From assembly GCF_036370855.1 (NCBI RefSeq), contig NC_088102.1, positions 41,825,835 through 41,889,834 on the forward strand: 64,000 nucleotides of DNA. The letters run 5' to 3'. This document shows, piece by piece, positions 57,985-64,000 of this stretch (positions within the stretch are counted from its first letter, which is position 1; each line of letters begins with the position of its first letter). A program made the position numbers and the translations under genes. The notes under the pieces were generated by a model. That model made no database searches, was not told the origin of the DNA, and was given only the letters and a program-made list of their open reading frames with translations. The DNA comes from Dromaius novaehollandiae. Lineage: Eukaryota > Chordata > Aves > Casuariiformes > Dromaiidae.

Positions 57985-60453
57985 TATATTTGCAAAAGAA
58001 AACATTTATTTAAATAGGGTTTTTTTTAGTATCAATTGAAAATTGCGTTTAAAAAAAAAGTTTACATTAATTCAATATTGATTAAAAAATAAAAATTAGC
58101 TTTGATAGCATATAAAAACACTTCAAAACAAGCATATATAAATAACTTAATTTGTAAACATTGAAAAAACAATTTTATGTATATATAAAAATAAACATCT
58201 GATGCACTGTACAATAAGACATTCTCCTTCATAGGCACTGGCATTGTTGACCAACACACGTCCCCCTAGATGTTGTTCCTACACGAACTGCTTTATCACT
58301 AGTGCCATGTCCAAAATAAAAGGAAAAACTAAAGCACTGAGCAAATCTTCTGTGGATTGTTTGAAGCATCCCTTACCTCCTCCTGAAATCTGTGTCCAGC
58401 TGCAGGGAAGGAGCATTAGGGACAGTGCCAATACACTGTGCTGCAATTTCTGCTTGTTTTTTTTTTTCTAGGGCTTTTTAAGTACTGCCTTGTTCACTTC
58501 TCCTTTTTCCCTTCCCACCAAAAGGGGACTCTGTGATGGTTGTGAATCTGAGAAAAGGCAGCATTGTCTTTTTGCTCAATTGTTGGAAACTTTATGTAAC
58601 ATGTTGCCGCTCTCCTTGAGGGGCTGTGGGGGAGATACATGACACTTGATGAAGTGAACCATACTGTTTGCAGGCTTTTAAGAAAAGGCTTGTCCCTACC
58701 AAAAGATAACAGTAATATGTTGGTGATAACATCCATAACCATGACCATCTGAGCATAAAAGGAAGAAAACTTTTAAGTAAAAATGTTTTATTATCCCATC
58801 TGGTATAGTTGGTGGGGAGGGGCACCTTTGGGCTGGTATGCCTCAAAACTGCTATTTTCTTAAATATCAAATTAAAATAACTATTACCTTTTCTTATAAA
58901 ACTCGATACATTAATGACAGGAAGTAACATAGAAGCTGAAAGCCAAAGTTATACATGTGCAAAGAAAGATGCACTAGAGGTGAAACTTGGCCCTTGACTC
59001 AAAGATGGGAGTGCAGTTAACTTCACTGTATATTGGGAAAAATGTGTCTCTTGCAGAAAGTAACTGTGTTAAAGCAGCAGAGGTTGACTCTAAGGTGGAT
59101 GCTTGAATACATATTTCACACCTGACAAGTTTAAAGTGCAACAGCTTCTTGAACAATGTGGGCTTTTCCGAGCAGAAGAAAGAATATTGTGGCAGCTTTT
59201 ATTGCTTAGATAATATATCTGAAGTGATTCTTTACTGTTGTGCAAAGAACTAAATTCCTTAAGATATTTGGGTTGGTTATGCTTTTGTTTTATTTTAGGG
59301 ATGTGTGACCAAGCCAGGGAATTTACTGAACAAACATTTAAAGCCTGACAGCAGGATTGTTGAACAAAGTTCAACAGGACTACCAGGAGGTAATTGAATG
59401 GGAAGACTCTGCCTTCACTGCAGTGAGACAGCTGTTTGTGTTATGAACAAAGTGTGCTAAGACTATGCCAGGCTAGATTTTTCAACTCTGAATGCTTTGG
59501 GGTAGAAGTGTAAAAGGAGTGATGAAAAAGCCATTACGGAAAAGTGCTTGAGCTCCTTTATTTGCAGGATTTAAGTTCTAGAAACAAGCTGATTACTCAG
59601 TACTACTCCCTATTAATGACAAAGTGTCACTGTGTAAAACTGTCAGTTTGGTTTCTTTATTTCAAAGCACCTAATTCTGCAGTGCAGTAAAACTGTGTGT
59701 CCTGAGGTATGGTGTTTTCTGCTGTTGCTGCATAGTGTAGTGATAATCTGATTATAATGCCTGCAGGTAGTCAGCCAACTATCTGAGAAAAATCTGTCCA
59801 GGGTGTAGAATGACTAGTGGATCTCATGCTGTTTTAACTTCCCTTCAAGAGGAAGTCATGTAATTTGGCAAGCTATCTACACTGTTAAGAATTCTACATT
59901 TGCTATTTGTCTCAACATTAGAAGGTGACTTTGCATCTTTAATGAAGAACTTGCAAAAGGTCTCAAGCTGCATGTATACTCACTGTTCCCAGTTTTTAAT
60001 GTATTTCATCACTTTCATTGCCTTTTTCTCACCACTGCCTAAAGTATCTCAGAGAGAGACAGTTGATCTTTAAAGCACCTTGGAAACAGAAAGCTTGTAA
60101 TCACTTTACAACAGCCAGCATCTTACATGCATAAGTGTAAGTTTCTCTCTCCTCTTTCCAGAGACAGCATACCTTCCTATTGTTCCTTAAGAGCTTTTCC
60201 ACACTTGTCTCAGGAAGGACAGGTGCCCCATAAAACTTGCTGGCTTTCTTTTAAGCCACGCTGGTTGACACACATGGTTCTTTCTTCTGGTTATAGTTTT
60301 GTATACTCCCAGGTTAGCAATCGGGCTTCTCAAGTGAGGCTTGATTGCGACTGTCTTATAAGCCAGTATTTTACATTTACATTTACACTTCCAGATGCTT
60401 GTCTCTCTCTCCAAACTTCCGTCTGCTGTAAGTATCCAATTTAGTGGCAAATA
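57985..60453 (-). other. STARD9: Probable STARD9 3' UTR
   Basis: Lies directly after the STARD9 stop codon on the - strand. Its far end (57960-58210) is very AT-rich and, read on the - strand, resembles a vertebrate mRNA end with AAATAAATG. This predicts a 3' UTR of about 2.5 kb; other TTTATT sites on the + strand (for example near 58786, 59287 and 59556) could give shorter forms. Confidence 0.4.
58005..58010 (-). promoter_or_regulatory. Candidate poly(A) signal of STARD9
   Basis: TTTATT on the + strand is AATAAA on the - strand, in an AU-rich context at the downstream end of the AT-rich block. Confidence 0.4.
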
Positions 60454-60555
60454 CTAACTAGAAAGAAAGTGTGCTAGTCGAGCAATCACCAAAGGCTGTC
60501 GCTTAGCAATGGAACTCAGGAGCCTTGCAGGAATAGCTGGGGCACCAAGATCCAC
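60454..60555 (-). CDS. STARD9: STARD9 last coding exon
   Basis: Acceptor TTTCTACAG. Encodes VDLGAPAIPARLLSSIAKRQ and PLVIARLAHFLSS; stop TAG at 60456-60454. This is the C-terminal helix of the START fold, which closes the lipid cavity. Confidence 0.94.
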   Translation of the reverse strand: MDLGAPAIPARLLSSIAKRQPLVIARLAHFLSS

Positions 60556-63500
60556 CTGTAGAAATTAGAAGAAAGGCACATGTTTGGGGGGGTTTGTACC
60601 TGTTTTTGAACAAAACACGTCTCCAGCCTGGAACAGGTCTGATGTTGCAAGTGTATGGTAAGCACAAAAGTGGTTTACAGCTGAGAGTCATCACTACTGT
60701 GGTGGTTTGTATCTTTTTCTTCCCAACGCTCCTTAGACTTTCAAAGGTTCGCATATTTGATGTTACTTTCCCCAAGTTTGATCCACACTCCTTTTCAGTG
60801 GATTAAATATTACTAGTTTATGGGCCAGATGTGTGTAATGCTACTGAAAGTGTATATGCACACACTCCTTATAATGCATTATAAAATACATATGGAATTG
60901 TAAAATGCATATGCTAATTATTTTAAAACTAATTAAAAAATTGTATCCTAAAAACATACTTAATATAGCTAAATTTAAAGGAGTTAAATTTATTTTGAGC
61001 AGTTGTCTGAGAACTAAATATATTATACGTTATGGTATTCTCTTGTGGATATTTTTAGGTAGTTGGTACTACTGTCTTAGAGACAACCTGCTTTTCAAGT
61101 GAGTCTGTAATAAGTGGAATGCAGGATTTTGTCATTCTTAACTGGGATCCTAATTGACTTCTCTTTTGTATCTATTAAGTGTGAAGAATTAATAACATTT
61201 GTTTCAGAAAGTTAACAGTAAGGATTTCCATGCATGTTGAAAATGAATGGAACCAGAGCTGGTCTTCCTGTGTCTACTGCAGCATGACAATGCAAACAAA
61301 ACTCTCCAGTCTTTACCATTGGGTATAGCATTCACTGGCTCACCAAAAAGCTGTTTGCAAAGAGTTGTTACAGAACAGTTGTAACAGTCAGAGTGGTTGG
61401 ACATACTGCAAAATCTCACCTGTGTCATGTAAATGACTCTGGTGATATCTTTTCCATTCACTACATCAGGTTCCAGTATCCAGGCACTTGGCAAAATCTC
61501 CCCTCTCACTACTTCTTTACAAGGGTGAGGCATTGATGCATCGTAGACGGACTGAATTGCCAAGACAGACAAGTTCTCCTGCATGTGAGAATGTGCAAAA
61601 AAGACAACTCCAGGAAAAAATGTAGGCAAAAATTATGTTTTTGTTGTTTGCCACTAGGCACATTTCTCAAATTACTTATTAAATATTTTGGCCTAATCCT
61701 GCTTGTAACCAGAATATGCTGTAACATTTATTTTACTACTTAACTTGGCTTGGTCCATGGTTGTAATTTCTGAAAGATTTTTTTACATACTTCATTTGTC
61801 ATATCAGCATGGCTTTTCTTCCTGTTGTACTGCCATTTCTGGAAATGAGTATGAACTTTCCTTTCCCTCTTCTGCTTTGTCCTGAACCATAACTTTAAAA
61901 CAATTATTTCACTATACCTCAGAGAAAACATTTTACCTCTTTGGCTTCTACAGTAATGCAGCAGAAATCCCGGGGTTGCTTTAGGTAACACAGGGATGTG
62001 TCAGTCACTAAATATACTGGGAAGAAAAAAAAAAAAAAAGGAGAATTAGGCTTTGACAACTTTGACTTGACACAAACAAACAAACTTTTCTTAATTTCTT
62101 GATGCAGCTGCCTAAGGGAATAATGTAGTTAATAAGCTATAACAGTAACTTGTCATTAAGATGCAACCATCTCAAGAGACCACTTAAGCTGGATTCTTCT
62201 GACTGTACTTCAGCAGATAGCTTTGTTTAAGATTATCCTTACTCTGCAAAGAGGGTTTTTTTGCAAAACAGAACTTCCCCTATTAAACAAAATTCTGTAT
62301 ATTCAAGCCTGAAAAAATGAAATGAGAAGAGTCTAAATTTCTGTCTTTGATCTTTTCTTCTTCCGTCTTTTCAGTCTGAGCTGAGAAAGTACAGATTTAT
62401 TACGTTGACCAGTCGTTTGTATTGATACTCACCCAGCTGAATATGGCTGGTTACCTTCTTGTGTACTTGAGCTGTGTTGATAGTTCTGTCATACAGGTGC
62501 CTTTTGCTAGGATCTCTCACTAGTCCCCACACACTTGGAAGAGACCTTTCTATCACTCCTGCTCCCAGAAACCCATGCTTTGTTGCTGAAGGGAAGACTT
62601 TGTAGTAAATCAGCACCTCTTTTTCAGTACATTGGTATCTGTTAAAGACAAATGAAAGGAATTTGCACAAGAGAGGTTTAAGGACATAAAAAGATCTCCC
62701 ATTATAAGTACCTGCCATACACTTACTTCCAACCAGCTGCTGATTGGCACATATAGAGATTCCTCAGGTTATGAGAGCATGCTGCCATTACCTTAGAAAA
62801 CAATGACAAAGGAACAACAGGTAAGAGAAAGTTACATAAACTATAAATTGTGTTCAGCTTTTGCATACTGCTACAGTATCTCCTAGCCAAACCAGTAAGT
62901 TGGCTTTACCACAAACACTTAGTTTTGTAGTGCTTGTCATCCTTTGGGAGTAGTAACAGCCAAACTGACTTCCTGCACGTTTGCTGCTTGAAGGAGGATT
63001 TATATAAGCTTAAACTGTCTATTTTGGAAAAAGGGCAGGGGAAAAAAATGCCTCTCCAAATGCTGGTGAACTGAATCTGTCTGATCTGAAATGTGAAGTT
63101 TGTCTGCTTTCCTTCTGACCATGCTGTCACATCCTGCCATAGACAGGTGTAGGAAGAATGAGAATAGCAGAGAGTGCTACTGAGTGCTAAAAATGATAAA
63201 ATCTGGCTACTACGTTCAGTGAATCAGTAAACCTCCAACACTCCTCTCCTGCAACAATTCATAGTTTCACCAGTTTCTTTTAAACATTTTGGATGACATG
63301 GAACAGTATCTTCTGAACTCCACTGCTATAGCCTGGCTCACTTTCCCCTACCATTTAAAATTGCTCAGTGTCGCCTTCTGTAACTGAAAAATAAATAAAG
63401 AGTGCCAGTGCAGAAGAACAAAACTTGTCCCACACACTGTTTTGCTACACCTTCCAGTGAGAGGTAGAGGAGTAAGTAAAAACTGTGCTCACTTACTCAC

Positions 63501-63568
63501 CTCAGTGGTAGCGTTAGCCAAGATATGTTTAGATAAATCTTGGTATCCTTTTGTTGAAGAGGAGCTGA
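60454..63568 (-). CDS. STARD9: STARD9, C-terminal START domain (last six coding exons)
   Basis: STARD9 is a very large kinesin-3-type motor (also called KIF16A) that acts at centrosomes and the mitotic spindle. Its C-terminus carries a START lipid-binding domain, which is what the window holds. Exons in transcript order: 63568-63501, 62791-62727, 62638-62433, 62016-61937, 61578-61420, 60555-60454. All junctions keep phase and give 225 residues plus stop. Landmarks are GYQDLSKHILANATTE, YYKVFPSATKHGFLGAGVIE, LVRDPSKRHLYDRTINTAQV, LVTDTSLCYLKQPRDFCCIT, SVYDASMP, VRGEILPSAWILEP and IAKRQPLVIARLAHFLSS. They match human STARD9 as I recall it. Motor and middle region lie beyond the window. Confidence 0.95.
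61420..61578 (-). CDS. STARD9: STARD9 penultimate coding exon
   Basis: Acceptor TCACATGCAG, donor CACAG/GTGAGA, 53 codons in phase 0. Encodes ENLSVLAIQSVYDASMPHP, VVRGEILPSAWILEPD and DITRVIYMTQ. Confidence 0.95.
61937..62016 (-). CDS. STARD9: STARD9 exon encoding START strand region
   Basis: Acceptor TTCTTCCCAG, donor AAAGAG/GTAAAA. Encodes YLVTDTSLCYLKQPRDFCCI and TVEAKE, nearly as in human. Confidence 0.95.
62433..62638 (-). CDS. STARD9: STARD9 exon encoding START core
   Basis: Acceptor TCTTTAACAG, donor CTGG/GTGAGT. Encodes YQCTEKEVLIYYKVFPSATK, then GFLGAGVIERSLPSVWGLVR and DPSKRHLYDRTINTAQVHKK. Confidence 0.95.
62727..62791 (-). CDS. STARD9: STARD9 exon, 65 bp
   Basis: Acceptor TTTTCTAAG, donor TGGAA/GTAAGT. 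Encodes VMAACSHNLRNLYMCQSAAG and a Trp, with a split Lys codon that joins in frame to YQCTEKE. Short, but supported by phase on both sides. Confidence 0.85.
63501..63568 (-). CDS. STARD9: STARD9 exon, 68 bp, first in this window
   Basis: Acceptor ACTATTTCAG, donor CTGAG/GTGAGT. Two bases complete an upstream codon, then SSSTKGYQDLSKHILANATT and Glu. The other two frames are less plausible, and this one continues in phase into the next exon. Confidence 0.75.
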
Positions 63569-64000
63569 CTGAAATAGTTAATCCGTGAGTGAACCTACAG
63601 CTGATGCTACCGGAGGTAAGAGGTGGCTGAATTCTGCTGGCTTCTGCAGGGGCATGAAAGGAAATCAAAAAGAAAAAACAGCACTAAAGTGGTGCCGGAG
63701 AAAAACAGTATTCTACAATGATATGGACTTAAACCTTCCACTGGAGCACCAAATCAACCTGATCCTGATGAAGGACTGATAATAGCTCTTGTCTAGACAA
63801 TCCATCTATTGGTAATTACCCTGCAGCTACATCTAAGCTCAAGTTTTAAGGTTGTTACCAAATATAAGCTAATAAAATAACATCGAGGAACCAAGTCACC
63901 ATTTAATTTTTCAGCAAATGCTAACTAAACTCTGGCTACTGGCTGACAATATTTTTCTGAAGTTCCATAATCATAGAACATCCTCAGAATATCTAGAATC
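63569..64000 (-). other. STARD9: STARD9 intron sequence
   Basis: No exon recognised on the - strand up to the edge of the window. The last 35 bases (ATCATAGAACATCC and so on) faintly recall the start of an antisense CR1, but too little is present to call. Confidence 0.5.

Overview
The window is nuclear DNA of an amniote, most likely a bird. The genes are split by GT-AG introns, the order TTBK2 - CDAN1 - STARD9 matches human chromosome 15q15.2, interspersed repeats are sparse, and the one clear retroposon is a CR1 LINE, the dominant LINE of birds and other reptiles. A crocodilian or turtle is not excluded. There are no operons, CRISPR arrays or prokaryotic features.

Layout. 1-7328 is intron of TTBK2 (tau tubulin kinase 2, + strand). 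The last two coding exons of TTBK2 follow at 7329-8590 and 9505-9973, then a long 3' region with a good candidate poly(A) signal at 17598. From about 17.6 to 21.3 kb I see no gene. A two-exon gene lies on the - strand (coding 23465 down to 21597); it encodes a 374-residue Myb/SANT-like DNA-binding protein that I cannot name. It is divergent from CDAN1 (codanin-1, + strand), with only 489 bp between the two start codons inside one CpG island. All 28 coding exons of CDAN1 are present (23955-54710). Every splice junction I checked keeps phase, giving an intact protein of 1325 residues. The last six coding exons of STARD9, including its START lipid-binding domain, are on the - strand (63568 down to 60454), so CDAN1 and STARD9 converge.

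Function. TTBK2 is a ciliogenesis kinase, codanin-1 a cytoplasmic partner of the histone chaperone ASF1, and STARD9 a mitotic kinesin. They are neighbours by conserved synteny, not members of one pathway. The Myb/SANT gene is the least expected item, because no such gene lies between TTBK2 and CDAN1 in the human order as I recall it. Its family (NAIF1, MYPOP, MSANTD) includes proteins derived from Harbinger-type transposons.

Non-genic content: one 5'-truncated CR1 in CDAN1 intron 19, three old MIR-type SINE relics, several decayed inverted-repeat fragments, four long poly-C tracts all on the same strand, a nearly perfect 48-bp tandem duplication, and paired (CGG)7 tracts just upstream of both divergent start codons. 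Exon boundaries come from reading splice sites, phase and remembered vertebrate protein sequences; no alignment was run.
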